DNA from: Aeromonas jandaei
GTDB lineage: Bacteria > Pseudomonadota > Gammaproteobacteria > Enterobacterales > Aeromonadaceae
NCBI RefSeq assembly: GCF_037890695.1
Contig: NZ_CP149571.1
Coordinates: forward strand, 3,192,001-3,256,000
Reading direction: 5' to 3'
DNA: 64,000 nt
The notes below the pieces were generated by a model, which saw only the letters and a program-made list of their open reading frames with translations, made no database searches and was not told where the DNA came from. The position numbers were made by a program, and so were the translations under genes. Positions 45,381 through 55,322 of this stretch are shown here, one piece after another; within the stretch, counting starts at the first letter, position 1; the number at the start of each line of letters is the position of its first letter.

Positions 45381-46652
45381 ATGGCGCATTTTATCGACCG
45401 CAGGCTCAACGGCAAAAACAAAAGCGCTGTCAATCGGCAGCGCTTCATCCGCCGTTACAAGAAGCAGATAAAACAAGCGGTCTCTGATGCTGTCTCCAAG
45501 CGCAGCATTCAGGACGTAGACAAGGGCGAGAGTATCAGCATCCCGACCAAGGACATCGGCGAGCCCCATTTTCATCAGGGGCAAGGCGGTAAACGGGAGA
45601 TGGTGCATCCCGGCAATGATCAATTCGTCTCCGGCGACAAGATTGACCGCCCCAAAGGAGGGGGCGGCGGACAGGGTTCCGGCGAGGGGCAGGCATCCAA
45701 TCAGGGGGAAGGAGCGGACGATTTCGTGTTCCAAATCTCCAAGGATGAGTATCTCGATCTGCTGTTTGAAGATCTGGAGCTGCCCAGGCTGCAGAAAACC
45801 CAGCTCAATCAGCTGATGGAAGTCAAAACCTATCGGGCGGGCTACACCTCCAACGGGGTGCCCGCCAATATCAACGTGGTGCGCTCGCTGCAAAACTCGC
45901 TGGCACGGCGCATGGCGTTGCAAGCTGGCAAAAAGCGCCAGTTGCATGAACTGGAAGAGCGACTGGCACTGCTGGCCGCCGATCCCAACGAACACTTTGC
46001 CGAAATTGCCCAGCTCGAGAAGGAGATCCGCGAGCTGAAACGGCGGATCGATGCGGTGCCATTTATCGACACCTTCGATCTCAAGTTCAACAATTTCGTC
46101 AAACGTCCCGTCCCTTCCAGTCAGGCGGTGATGTTCTGCCTGATGGACGTCTCGGGCTCCATGGATCAGGCCACCAAGGAGATGGCCAAGCGTTTCTATA
46201 TCCTGCTCTATCTGTTTCTGAGCCGGACCTACAAGAACGTAGAGGTGGTCTACATCCGCCACCACACCCAGGCCAAGGAGGTGGACGAGCACGAGTTCTT
46301 CTACTCCCAGGAAACCGGCGGCACCATCGTCTCCAGTGCGCTCAAGATGATGAACGACATCATTAACGAACGCTATCCGGCAAACCAGTGGAATATCTAT
46401 GCGGCGCAGGCGTCGGATGGTGACAACTGGGCAGATGACTCACCGCAGTGCCGTGAAATTCTGGCGCGGGACATCATGCCAAGGGTGCGCTACTACTCCT
46501 ACATCGAAATCACCACCCGTGCCCACCAGACCCTGTGGCACGAATATGAATCAGTGGCCAGCCAGTTCCCCCACTTTGCGATGGAGCATATTCGCAAGGT
46601 CGAGGATATCTATCCGGTGTTCCGGGAGCTGTTCAAGAAGCAAGCGGCGTGA
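45381..46652 (+). CDS. yeaH: YeaH, UPF0229 / VWA-type protein
   Basis: A 423-residue protein (E. coli 427). The N-terminal part is basic ([25 protein letters not shown] region) with a glycine-rich linker at about 90-110 ([12 protein letters not shown]); the C-terminal half is a von Willebrand factor A-like domain with a MIDAS motif DVSGS at 256-260. It is the partner of PrkA and SpoVR in a conserved stress operon; a metal-dependent protein-binding role is likely. The ATG at 45381 has AAGGGGGAG upstream. Confidence 0.94.
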   Translation: MAHFIDRRLNGKNKSAVNRQRFIRRYKKQIKQAVSDAVSKRSIQDVDKGESISIPTKDIGEPHFHQGQGGKREMVHPGNDQFVSGDKIDRPKGGGGGQGSGEGQASNQGEGADDFVFQISKDEYLDLLFEDLELPRLQKTQLNQLMEVKTYRAGYTSNGVPANINVVRSLQNSLARRMALQAGKKRQLHELEERLALLAADPNEHFAEIAQLEKEIRELKRRIDAVPFIDTFDLKFNNFVKRPVPSSQAVMFCLMDVSGSMDQATKEMAKRFYILLYLFLSRTYKNVEVVYIRHHTQAKEVDEHEFFYSQETGGTIVSSALKMMNDIINERYPANQWNIYAAQASDGDNWADDSPQCREILARDIMPRVRYYSYIEITTRAHQTLWHEYESVASQFPHFAMEHIRKVEDIYPVFRELFKKQAA

Positions 46653-46661
46653 GGAGGTCAC

Positions 46662-48182
46662 ATGATCGAAACTGAAAAACGTGTTGCGCCACTGGACGAT
46701 GGGCCTGACTGGAACTTCGATCTGCTGGAGACCTATCACCAAGAGATCGCCCGGGTCGCCCGTTTCTACAAGCTGGATACCTACCCCAACCAGATCGAGG
46801 TGATCACCGCCGAGCAGATGATGGATGCCTACTCCAGCGTCGGCATGCCCATCGGCTATCAGCACTGGTCATTCGGCAAGCGCTTTATCCATACCGAACG
46901 CAACTACAAGCGTGGCCAGATGGGGCTGGCCTACGAGATCGTCATCAACTCGGATCCCTGCATCGCCTACCTGATGGAGGAGAACACCATGCCGATGCAG
47001 GCACTGGTGATGGCCCACGCCTGCTACGGCCACAACTCCTTCTTCAAGAACAACTATCTGTTCAAAGCATGGACAGATGCCTCCTCCATCATCGACTACC
47101 TGCTGTTCGCCAAGAACTACATCACCCAGTGTGAAGAGAAGCATGGTATCGAAGCGGTGGAGCAGTTGCTCGACTCCTGCCATGCCCTGATGAACTTCGG
47201 GGTCGATCGCTACAAGCGTCCCCAGAAGATCTCGATGGCAGAGGAGAAACGGCGTCAGAAGGCGCGGGAAGATTATCTGCAAACCCAGGTCAACGAGCTG
47301 TGGCGCACCCTGCCCAAGCAACATAAAGCAGCCGGTATCGAGGACAGGCGCTACCCCGCCGAACCTCAGGAGAACATTCTCTACTTCATCGAGAAGAATG
47401 CCCCCTTGCTGGAGCCCTGGCAGCGCGAGATAGTGCGCATCGTGCGCAAGATCAGCCAGTACTTCTATCCGCAAAAGCAGACTCAGGTAATGAATGAGGG
47501 GTGGGCCACCTTCTGGCACTACACCATCCTCAATCACCTCTATGACGAGGGCAAGCTGAGCGATCGCTTCATGATGGAGGTGCTGCACAGCCACACCAAT
47601 GTGGTCTATCAACCGGCTTACAACAGTCGCTACTACTCGGGGATCAACCCCTATGCGCTTGGATTTGCCATGTTTACCGACCTGCGCCGCATCTGCGAGA
47701 ACCCGACCGAGGAGGACAGATACTGGTTCCCCGATTACGCTGGCAGCAACTGGGTGGAGACGCTGCATTTTGCCATGCAGAACTTCAAGGACGAGAGCTT
47801 TATCAGCCAGTTCCTGAGTCCGAAGGTGATGCGCGACATGAAGCTGTTCGCCATTGATGACGATGATCTGAAGAACTATCTGAAGGTCTCCGCCATTCAC
47901 AATGACGAAGGCTATCGTCAAGTGCGCAATACTTTGTCGGCCCAGTACAACCTCAGCAATCTGGAGCCCAATATTCAGGTCTACAACGTGGCAGTAAAAG
48001 GGGATCGTTCCCTTACCCTGCGCTATGTTCCCCACAACCGCATCCCCCTTGGCGACTCACGCCATGAGGTGCTCAAACACCTGCATCAGCTGTGGGGATT
48101 CGACGTGGTGCTGGAACAGGATAACGGCGATCTGCCTGCAGATATCATCGGCCGCTGCCCGGAGCGTAAGCCGGGTATCTGA
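46662..48182 (+). CDS. SpoVR family protein (YcgB)
   Basis: A 506-residue SpoVR protein (E. coli YcgB 510). It starts with a short acidic segment and has the conserved HWSFGKRF, AYEIVINSDPCIAYLMEEN and MNEGWATFWHYTILNHLYDEG regions; the histidine/glutamate-rich HACYGHNSFFKNN suggests a metal site. Function is unknown outside sporulating bacteria, where SpoVR affects spore cortex formation. In E. coli ycgB is elsewhere; its place directly behind yeaH here shows the three proteins act together. Terminator follows. Confidence 0.94.
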   Translation: MIETEKRVAPLDDGPDWNFDLLETYHQEIARVARFYKLDTYPNQIEVITAEQMMDAYSSVGMPIGYQHWSFGKRFIHTERNYKRGQMGLAYEIVINSDPCIAYLMEENTMPMQALVMAHACYGHNSFFKNNYLFKAWTDASSIIDYLLFAKNYITQCEEKHGIEAVEQLLDSCHALMNFGVDRYKRPQKISMAEEKRRQKAREDYLQTQVNELWRTLPKQHKAAGIEDRRYPAEPQENILYFIEKNAPLLEPWQREIVRIVRKISQYFYPQKQTQVMNEGWATFWHYTILNHLYDEGKLSDRFMMEVLHSHTNVVYQPAYNSRYYSGINPYALGFAMFTDLRRICENPTEEDRYWFPDYAGSNWVETLHFAMQNFKDESFISQFLSPKVMRDMKLFAIDDDDLKNYLKVSAIHNDEGYRQVRNTLSAQYNLSNLEPNIQVYNVAVKGDRSLTLRYVPHNRIPLGDSRHEVLKHLHQLWGFDVVLEQDNGDLPADIIGRCPERKPGI

Positions 48183-48197
48183 ACCATGCTACCTCGC

Positions 48198-48227
48198 AAA
48201 TGGCCCACTTCGGTGGGCCATTTTTTC
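48198..48227 (+). terminator. Terminator of the prkA-yeaH-spoVR operon
   Basis: AAATGGCCCAC, loop TTCG, GTGGGCCATTTTTT: textbook rho-independent terminator 15 nt past the stop. Confidence 0.92.
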
Positions 48228-48291
48228 GGCCTTCGCCTCTGCCTGCATCATCGCAGCACCACCTGAATAACCCGAACAAACCACAACATAG

Positions 48292-48324
48292 AAAGAGGCC
48301 CGCATGGTGTGCGGGCCTCTCTGG
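48292..48324 (-). terminator. Hairpin after fadJ
   Basis: AGAGGCCCGCA/TGCGGGCCTCT stem with a 5-nt loop, 27 nt past the fadJ stop. The minus-strand tail is short (TTCTATGTTG). Confidence 0.65.
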
Positions 48325-48348
48325 CTTGCGATCAATCTGCAGTGGTGA

Positions 48349-50472
48349 TCAGTAGAAGGTTTGCTGCTCCGCGGCCATCGCCTTGAGACGGGCACAAGGG
48401 GCGAACCGATCACCATGGCGCTTCTGGTAATACTCCAGACGGCCAACCAGATGGTCGATACCGAGCTTGTCCATATAGAGGAACGGGCCACCGAGGAAGG
48501 GCGGGAAACCGATACCGAAGATGGCACCGATATCGCCATCACGGGCCGATGCCACCACGCCACTGTCAAGGGTCATGGCCGCTTCATTGAGCATCAGCAG
48601 CACACAACGCTCGGCAATCTCCTGTTTGGCAAGTTTGGCCACCGGCTTGATCCCCAGCACATCGTAGACGCTCTCATCCACCGTCTTCTTACCTTTGGCT
48701 GCCTTGCCATAGAGGTAGAAGCCCTTGCCGTTCTTGCGCCCCTTGCGATCGTTTTGCAGCAGCTTGTCGAACGCCTTGGGTGCCAGGAACTGCTCGCCAC
48801 CCAGCTCTTTTTCGAGGATGGGGGAGATCTTGGCCCCCACATCGATGCCCACTTCGTCGAGCAATGTGATGGGGCCAACCGGGAAACCGAAGTCGAGCAA
48901 CGCGCTATCCAGCACCTCTACCGGCTCCCCTTCCAGCACCAGACGTGCTGCTTCGTTCATGTAGGGAGCGAGGATACGGTTGACGTAGAAACCGGCTTCG
49001 TCCTTCACCACGATAGGCGTTTTGCCCTGTGCGCGGGCGAAGGCCAGAGTGGTGGCCACGGTCTCGGCACTGGTGCCGGCGTGGGGGATGATCTCCGCCA
49101 GCGGCATCTTGTCGACCGGACTGAAGTAGTGCAAACCGATAACCCGCTCGGGGTGGCTCGCCACAGAAGCTATCTGGTTGATGGGCAGTGACGAGGTATT
49201 GGAGGCAAACACTGTGTGTTCACCACACTCACGCTCCACATCCTTCACCATCTGGTGTTTGAGATTGAGATCTTCAAACACCGCCTCCACCACCATGTCG
49301 ACCCGGTGGAAACCGGAATAGTCGAGAGTACCGGTCAGCAAGCTCATCTGCTTCTCAAGCTCACTGCGCAGGATATGACGGCGCTTGAGTTTCTTCGCCA
49401 GGATGTCGTAGCTGTAGCGCATGGCATTGCCGATCCCGGCGCTTGCCACATCCTTGATCCGGACCGGTACGCCCGCCTTGGTGGCGGTGACGAATGCGAT
49501 GCCCCCCCCCATCAGACCACCACCCAGCACGGCCGCGTGACCCACCTTACGAGGCTCGGCCCCCTGATAGGTGACCTCTTTCTTCATTTCCGTGGTGGCA
49601 AAGAAGATAGAACGCAGGGCAGCAGACTCGGCCGTCATCACCAGCTCGCCGAAGTGGCGGGACTCGGCGGCGAGGCCAGCCTGCATCCCCTCCTCCACAC
49701 CGATGCGCACCACATCCAGGATCCGCTCCGGCGCAGGGTAGTTACCACGCGTCTTGCTCATCACCCCTTTACGTGCCTGATCGAACAGCACCTTGCGGCC
49801 AAGCTTGTTGGTCTCCAGCAGCTTGCCCTGCAGATCCCGCTTCAACTCGTGGCGGGGCTTGCCCTTCTTGGCCAACTTGATGGCGGCATCCAGCAGGATC
49901 GAAGGCGGTACCACATCGTCCACCAGCCCCAATTTTTTGGCCTGTTTGGCCCGCACCTGCTTACCAGTCAGCATCAAATTGAGCGCCTTGGCCACCCCGA
50001 TGAGGCGCGGCAGGCGCTGGGTACCACCGGAGCCCGGCAGCAAGCCAAGTTGCACCTCGGGCAGACCCAGCACGGTTTTACCGTGATCGGTCACCACCCG
50101 ACCATGACAGGCCAGCGCCAGCTCCAGCCCGCCGCCGAGGCAAGGACCGTGAATAGCGGCGATCACCGGAATGGTCAATGACTCGATCTCAGCAAAGATA
50201 ACCTGCCCTTCCCGCGACAGGGTCTCGGCATCCTTGGCACTGGTGCAGGCGGCCAGCATGGTGATGTCGGCTCCGGCGATGAAGGAATCCTTCTTGCCGG
50301 AGGCGATCACCAGACCGATCAAATCCTTGTTGCGTTTAACCTCGGCCAGCACGGTGCGGATCTCCTCCACAAAGGCGGCTTTCAGGGTATTCATGCTCTC
50401 GCCCGGCACATCCATGGTGAGAATACCAATGCCATCATGGCGAACATCCAGGGAAAAAGTCTTAGCGCTCAT
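48349..50472 (-). CDS. fadJ: Fatty acid oxidation complex subunit alpha FadJ
   Basis: A 707-residue bifunctional enzyme (E. coli FadJ 714). The N-terminal enoyl-CoA hydratase part has the catalytic glutamates Glu117 ([12 protein letters not shown]) and Glu139 ([20 protein letters not shown]); the C-terminal 3-hydroxyacyl-CoA dehydrogenase part begins near 307 with the NAD loop [14 protein letters not shown] and has [14 protein letters not shown]. It acts in beta-oxidation with FadI. Its ATG overlaps the fadI stop by one base (TAATG), so translation is coupled. Confidence 0.95.
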   Translation of the reverse strand: MSAKTFSLDVRHDGIGILTMDVPGESMNTLKAAFVEEIRTVLAEVKRNKDLIGLVIASGKKDSFIAGADITMLAACTSAKDAETLSREGQVIFAEIESLTIPVIAAIHGPCLGGGLELALACHGRVVTDHGKTVLGLPEVQLGLLPGSGGTQRLPRLIGVAKALNLMLTGKQVRAKQAKKLGLVDDVVPPSILLDAAIKLAKKGKPRHELKRDLQGKLLETNKLGRKVLFDQARKGVMSKTRGNYPAPERILDVVRIGVEEGMQAGLAAESRHFGELVMTAESAALRSIFFATTEMKKEVTYQGAEPRKVGHAAVLGGGLMGGGIAFVTATKAGVPVRIKDVASAGIGNAMRYSYDILAKKLKRRHILRSELEKQMSLLTGTLDYSGFHRVDMVVEAVFEDLNLKHQMVKDVERECGEHTVFASNTSSLPINQIASVASHPERVIGLHYFSPVDKMPLAEIIPHAGTSAETVATTLAFARAQGKTPIVVKDEAGFYVNRILAPYMNEAARLVLEGEPVEVLDSALLDFGFPVGPITLLDEVGIDVGAKISPILEKELGGEQFLAPKAFDKLLQNDRKGRKNGKGFYLYGKAAKGKKTVDESVYDVLGIKPVAKLAKQEIAERCVLLMLNEAAMTLDSGVVASARDGDIGAIFGIGFPPFLGGPFLYMDKLGIDHLVGRLEYYQKRHGDRFAPCARLKAMAAEQQTFY

Positions 50473-51782
50473 TATTCAACCTCCAACACCATAGCCACGC
50501 CCAATCCACCCGCCGCACAGGCAGTGTTGAGTCCCAATCCCCCACCACGGCGACGCAGCTCATGCAGGGTCTGGGTGATCATCCGCGCACCGGTCGCGGC
50601 AAAGGGGTGGCCATAGGCCAGCGAACCACCGAGGACGTTGAACTTCTCCATGTCCACCTCGCCGATGGCCTGATCGCGGCCCAGCTTGTCACGGGCAAAC
50701 TCGTGGCTTGCAAACATCTTGAGGTTGGCCAGGGTCTGGGCGGCAAAGGCTTCGTGCATGTCGATCAAGGTGAGATTGCTGAGCGTGATGCCGGCTCTGT
50801 CCAGCGCCAGCGGCGTGGCATAGGAGGGGCCCATCAGCATGTCCTGCCACACATCGATGGCCGAGAAAGCGAAGCTACGGATATAGCCAAGCGGCTCGAG
50901 ACCCAGCTCTTTGGCTCGCCCTTCCCGCATCAGCAGCACGGCAGCGGCGCCGTCGGTAAGCGGGGTGGCATTGGCGGCAGTTACTGTGCCATGAATCCGA
51001 TCAAAGACCGGCTTGAGCTTGGCGTAGCTCGCCAAGTCCGAGCTTTCACGGATATTGTTGTCCCGCTCGAGCGGCGACTTGTAGGGCGGTACATGGGCAG
51101 TAAACACCTCGCCGCTGAGCTTGCCCTCGGCCCATGCTTGCGCAGCCAGGGTATGGGAGCGGTGTGCCAGCGCATCTTGCGCTTCACGGCTGATCTGGTG
51201 GCTCTTGGCCATCTGCTCGGCGGTCTGCCCCATGGAGAGGCCGGTGGAATATTCCGCCACAGCGGGCGGCACCGGCAGCAGATCCTTGACCCGCAACTGG
51301 CGCAAAATATTGAAGCGCTGCTGCAGATTGCGCGCCTTGTTGAGATCCACCAGAGCGCGTGCCAGCTTCTTGCTCACCCCGATGGGCAGCACGGATGAGG
51401 AGTCAGCACCACCGGCAATGGCGATATCCACCGTACCGGCCATGATGGATTCGGTGACGTTGGCCACCGCCTGAAAACTGGTGGCACAGGCACGAGAGAC
51501 GCTATAGGCATCAGTGTTGACGCTCATGCCGGTGCCAAGCACGATTTCACGGGCAATGTTGGGGGCTTCCGGCATCTGAACCACCTGGCCAAACACCAGC
51601 TGGTCGATAAGCTTGGGGTCGAGATCGGTGCGGGCGAGCATCTCGCTCACCACCAGCTTGCCGAGATCCACCGCAGGGACGCCATGATAGGCGGTCGCCT
51701 GCTTGGCGAATGGGGTGCGCAGCCCCGCCACGACGGCAATCCGTTCGCCCTGGCGAGTCGTCAGTTTCAATGGCTGTTTCAT
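50472..51782 (-). CDS. fadI: 3-ketoacyl-CoA thiolase FadI
   Basis: A 436-residue thiolase (E. coli 436). Nucleophile Cys99 ([11 protein letters not shown]), His in [12 protein letters not shown] and the second cysteine in [13 protein letters not shown] complete the active site. It cleaves 3-ketoacyl-CoA to acetyl-CoA in the alternative (often anaerobic) beta-oxidation system together with FadJ. AAGGAG precedes ATG at 51782. A FadR-like palindrome lies 26 nt upstream. Confidence 0.95.
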   Translation of the reverse strand: MKQPLKLTTRQGERIAVVAGLRTPFAKQATAYHGVPAVDLGKLVVSEMLARTDLDPKLIDQLVFGQVVQMPEAPNIAREIVLGTGMSVNTDAYSVSRACATSFQAVANVTESIMAGTVDIAIAGGADSSSVLPIGVSKKLARALVDLNKARNLQQRFNILRQLRVKDLLPVPPAVAEYSTGLSMGQTAEQMAKSHQISREAQDALAHRSHTLAAQAWAEGKLSGEVFTAHVPPYKSPLERDNNIRESSDLASYAKLKPVFDRIHGTVTAANATPLTDGAAAVLLMREGRAKELGLEPLGYIRSFAFSAIDVWQDMLMGPSYATPLALDRAGITLSNLTLIDMHEAFAAQTLANLKMFASHEFARDKLGRDQAIGEVDMEKFNVLGGSLAYGHPFAATGARMITQTLHELRRRGGGLGLNTACAAGGLGVAMVLEVE

Positions 51783-51807
51783 CCTGGCTCCTTGGGTTTA
51801 TAAGGGA

Positions 51808-51820
51808 GAGGTCTGACCTC
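51808..51820 (-). promoter_or_regulatory. Candidate FadR operator of fadIJ
   Basis: The palindrome GAGGTCTGACCTC contains the GGTCNGACC core of the FadR consensus. It lies just before the fadI ribosome site, a position suited to repression in the absence of long-chain acyl-CoA. Confidence 0.55.
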
Positions 51821-51965
51821 ATTGCGCCACATCTTAACAATCCAATCACAAGTTTCATACAGCTGATTGAAACTAAATTCAGCAAGGCTGGCGCCCTTCA
51901 CTCGCCCTTGTGGCTCAACTGGAGTATAAAAAGATCAACTTCCATAAAAACAACGGGTTTATCGC

Positions 51966-52916
51966 ATGGCAGCGGCGGAGTTCAAACAACTGAGAGACTA
52001 TCTTGCCAGTCAAATTTTGGGACAGGATGAGCTCATCGAAGGGCTGTTGATCGCCCTGTTATGTGAAGGACATGTATTAATCGAAGGCGCTCCCGGCCTT
52101 GCCAAAACCCGTGCAGTCAAGGCGCTTGCTGGCGCTGTCGAGGGGCGTTTCGCTCGCATCCAGTTCACCCCTGATCTGCTGCCGGCAGATCTGACCGGCA
52201 GCGAGGTGTTTCACCCGCAGGATGCCAGTTTTGTATTCCAGCCCGGCCCCCTGTTCAATCATCTGATACTGGCGGACGAGATCAACCGGGCGCCGGCCAA
52301 GGTGCAATCTGCGCTGCTGGAGGCGATGGCAGAACACCAAATTACCGTGGGCAAAAAGAGCTGGCGCCTGCCGCCGCTCTTTATGGTGGCCGCCACCCAG
52401 AACCCCATCGAGCAGGAGGGAACCTATCCCCTGCCGGAAGCACAGCTCGACCGTTTCTTGCTCAAGCTGATAGTCGATTATCCGAGCCCGGCCATGGAGC
52501 TCGCCATCTTGCAGCTCAATGCCGGTGGCGAACAGCTTGGCGCAGCGCCAGTGACCCTGAGCCAGGCCGCCTTGCAAGGTGCTCGCGGCGAAGTGCTGGC
52601 GGTCAACATGCAGAGCAGGCTTGAACACTATCTGGTGGAGCTGGTCTGCGCAACTCGCCCCGGTAGCGGCCTCTGCCCTGCCCTTGAACCACTGCTCGCG
52701 GTGGGGGCAAGCCCGAGAGCCACGCTGGCACTGGCCCGTACAGCCCGTGCTCGCGCCTGGCTGGCGGGACGGGATTTCGTGCTGCCGGAAGATATCCAGC
52801 TGCAAACCTATCCGGTGCTGCGTCACCGCCTTATCCCAAGCTATCAGGCCCTGGCGGACAATCTGGATAACGACACCCTGATCGCCCAGCTACTGGATCA
52901 GGTGCCATGCCCCTAG
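51966..52916 (+). CDS. MoxR-family AAA+ ATPase
   Basis: A 316-residue MoxR ATPase. Walker A is GAPGLAKT at 41-48, Walker B LILADEINRAP at about 99-109, and sensor 1 ATQNPIEQEGTYPLPEAQLDRF is diagnostic. MoxR proteins act as chaperones for assembly or metal insertion of partner complexes, usually with VWA proteins, as here. First of six genes with overlapping ends; the next starts 10 nt before this stop. Divergent from fadI, with 183 bp between. Confidence 0.92.
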   Translation: MAAAEFKQLRDYLASQILGQDELIEGLLIALLCEGHVLIEGAPGLAKTRAVKALAGAVEGRFARIQFTPDLLPADLTGSEVFHPQDASFVFQPGPLFNHLILADEINRAPAKVQSALLEAMAEHQITVGKKSWRLPPLFMVAATQNPIEQEGTYPLPEAQLDRFLLKLIVDYPSPAMELAILQLNAGGEQLGAAPVTLSQAALQGARGEVLAVNMQSRLEHYLVELVCATRPGSGLCPALEPLLAVGASPRATLALARTARARAWLAGRDFVLPEDIQLQTYPVLRHRLIPSYQALADNLDNDTLIAQLLDQVPCP

Positions 52917-53809
52917 CGCCGGACCTCCATCCTGATATCGCCCTGTCGCTACCACAGTTGCTCAAGATCCGCTACTGGGCCAAGGCCAAGGCCCCCGCGC
53001 GCGCGGGCAGAAGCAGCATCGAGCGTGGCAAACCGGGACGCACTCCCGGGCTCACCTTTCGCGAGCTGCGCGCCTATCAGGCGGGTGACGAGGTTCGTCA
53101 TATCGACTGGCGGGTGACGGCGCGCCTTGGGCGCCCTTACACCCGTCTCTATTGTGAAGAGCAGGATCAGGCGCACTGGCTGTTGCTCGATCTCTCCCCC
53201 GCCATGTATTTCGGCTCCACCATGCAGCTCAAGGCTCGCCTTGGCTGCGAGCTGGCGGCCGCCCTTATCTGGCGACATGAGAAACAGCACAACACCCTGA
53301 TTTGCCATGGGATAGCCCCCCATCGCCAGAGCCAGCGGGGCAACGTGCTGCCGCTGCTCGAATCCCTTTGCCATCACTACCGGCAGGGGCTGGCCCGCCA
53401 GCCACTTTCCCAGACACTGGCCGATACTCTCGGACAAACGGCACTCCCCCATGGCGCCAGATTGACCGTCATTACCGATCACCGCCCCTGTGAATCAGCG
53501 CTCTGCCAACGGCTGCAACAACTTTCGCTGCGTCACGATATTCACTACTGGCAGGTCCGTGATCCGCTGGAAGCCACGCTGCCGCCAAGCGGTTTGCTGC
53601 CGGTGGCCATCAACCGGGCTTCAGCCCCCTATCAGGGTTGGCTCGATGGTCAGCACAGTGGATTCTCCCATCGCTACCAGCAGGCGGCCGAGCAGCAACT
53701 GCAACTGGGCAGGCAACAGCTGCTGCCGCTGGTACAGCGGCTCTATCTGCTCGATAACGGTCGGACACTGCAACAACAGTGGCAGGAGGGGTTATGTCAT
53801 CAGGGATAG
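52907..53809 (+). CDS. DUF58 domain protein
   Basis: A 300-residue soluble protein with the DUF58 signature FRELRAYQAGDEVRHIDWR at about 49-67 and LYCEEQDQAHWLLLDLSPAMYFG, the latter resembling a degenerate VWA beginning (DLSPAM in place of DxSxS). DUF58 proteins accompany MoxR ATPases in Bat-type operons; their activity is unknown. Both ends overlap neighbours (10 nt with moxR, 16 nt with the next gene). Confidence 0.88.
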   Translation: MPLAPDLHPDIALSLPQLLKIRYWAKAKAPARAGRSSIERGKPGRTPGLTFRELRAYQAGDEVRHIDWRVTARLGRPYTRLYCEEQDQAHWLLLDLSPAMYFGSTMQLKARLGCELAAALIWRHEKQHNTLICHGIAPHRQSQRGNVLPLLESLCHHYRQGLARQPLSQTLADTLGQTALPHGARLTVITDHRPCESALCQRLQQLSLRHDIHYWQVRDPLEATLPPSGLLPVAINRASAPYQGWLDGQHSGFSHRYQQAAEQQLQLGRQQLLPLVQRLYLLDNGRTLQQQWQEGLCHQG

Positions 53810-54336
53810 CGCCACTCCTGACCAGCAGTCCTGCATCAGAGGCCATTACCGCCCCCCTGAACGCCCTGCTGAAAGACAAGATCCGGGACATTCATCCAGG
53901 CCCCGAGGTTGGCGAGCAACTCCTCGATCCCCGCTTGCAGGCCCTGCTATGGCTCTTGATCCTCGTTTTGCTACTGGTGCTGATCATCAGATTGGCAATG
54001 CGAGTACAACAATACAGGCGCTGGTGCAGGCAGCTGGAAGGCGATCCACAACTGCTGGTCAACCGCATCCAGGATAACCTGCGCCAGGAGGCGCTGCATC
54101 GCTGGCCCGAGTCTCGCCTGCTGCAGGGAGAGGAGTGGCTCGCGTTTCTGGATCGTCAGGGCAGTACCCGCTTCAGCCAGTTTGCCCACAACTGGAGCAG
54201 CTGGCTCTATGGCAATCAGGCACCCGACCACGAACAGAGCGAGCAGCTCAAACAAAACTATTACCGCTGGGGACGCACCTATTTTCTGTACAAGCCACGG
54301 CAGGCGAGCAAGAGCCGAACAAGGGGAAACCGATGA
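53794..54336 (+). CDS. DUF4381 domain membrane protein
   Basis: A 180-residue protein with one transmembrane helix at about 46-66 (LLWLLILVLLLVLIIRLAMRV) and a basic, aromatic cytoplasmic part. This is the DUF4381 member usual in MoxR-DUF58-VWA operons of gammaproteobacteria. AGGAGGGG stands before the ATG at 53794, inside the DUF58 gene. The stop overlaps the next ATG (ATGA). Confidence 0.85.
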   Translation: MSSGIAPLLTSSPASEAITAPLNALLKDKIRDIHPGPEVGEQLLDPRLQALLWLLILVLLLVLIIRLAMRVQQYRRWCRQLEGDPQLLVNRIQDNLRQEALHRWPESRLLQGEEWLAFLDRQGSTRFSQFAHNWSSWLYGNQAPDHEQSEQLKQNYYRWGRTYFLYKPRQASKSRTRGNR

Positions 54337-55322
54337 CCCTTGCCTGGCCCTGGTTTGCTCTCGCGCTGGTACTACCATTGCTGGTGCGCTTCGGCCTGCC
54401 GCCCCTGCGCCACGGTTATCTTGCCCACCCCGGCTTTCCCCTGCTGCGCGCCCATGCAGGTATGTCTTTGTGGCGAGCAGGGCTTATCTGGTGCGCCCTG
54501 ATTGCGGCGCTCTGCCGTCCCCAGTGGTGGGAAGAGCCGGTGGTGCGCTATCAGGGGAGCCGTGATCTGCTGCTGGCGGTCGATCTCTCCGATAGCATGC
54601 GCACCCAGGATATGCTCGATAGCGGCGAGCAGCTGGCGCGCCTGACTGCGGTTCGCCAGCAAATCAAGAGATTGATCGCCCAGCGCGCCGGCGATCGGAT
54701 CGCGCTGGTCGTCTTTGCCGATCACGCCTACCTGCTCTCTCCCCTGACCCAGGAGATACCTGCGCTGCTGACATTGAGCGACGAGCTCGACTTTGATCTG
54801 GTTGGCCGCACCACCGCCCTTGGTGAAGCGATCCTGCTGGTACGCCAGCATGCCGAGCGGGGTCGCCCGACGGCGCTGCTGCTGGTAACCGATGGGCGCA
54901 ATACCGCAGGCAGTGCCGATCCGGAGCAAGAGGCCAAACTCGCCGCAGCGCAGGGGATACGTATCTACACCCTGGGGGTCGGAGCCGATCCCGATACCTT
55001 TGTGCAGCCTTTCAATGACGCTGGCGCAGATCAGAGCGATCCCAGCAGCGAGCTTGATGAGCCCCTGCTCAAGCAGCTGGCCCAGATTGGCAATGGGCGC
55101 TATTTTCGCGCCCGCAGCCAGAACGATCTGGAGGCGATCAACGAGGCCATCAACCAGCTGGAACCGACCGCCCATCCCGTCGCCCACTATCAACCGGTGA
55201 CAGAGCTTTATCCCTGGCCGCTGGCGCTGGCCTGTGCGCTGTTACTGCTGCCCGCAGGCCATGGTGGGGTAGATAACCGATTTACCCGCGCCCTGCTGCT
55301 GAGAGTGAGACGATGGATCTGA
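54333..55322 (+). CDS. VWA domain membrane protein (BatA-like)
   Basis: A 329-residue protein with an N-terminal hydrophobic region (LAWPWFALALVLPLLV), a second helix at about 47-60, a VWA domain with intact MIDAS DLSDS at residues 84-88 (LLLAVDLSDSMRTQD), and a C-terminal membrane helix (LALACALLLLPAG). This is the BatA arrangement described in Bacteroides and Leptospira aerotolerance operons. ATG overlaps the stop of the DUF4381 gene by 4 nt. Confidence 0.88.
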   Translation: MTLAWPWFALALVLPLLVRFGLPPLRHGYLAHPGFPLLRAHAGMSLWRAGLIWCALIAALCRPQWWEEPVVRYQGSRDLLLAVDLSDSMRTQDMLDSGEQLARLTAVRQQIKRLIAQRAGDRIALVVFADHAYLLSPLTQEIPALLTLSDELDFDLVGRTTALGEAILLVRQHAERGRPTALLLVTDGRNTAGSADPEQEAKLAAAQGIRIYTLGVGADPDTFVQPFNDAGADQSDPSSELDEPLLKQLAQIGNGRYFRARSQNDLEAINEAINQLEPTAHPVAHYQPVTELYPWPLALACALLLLPAGHGGVDNRFTRALLLRVRRWI

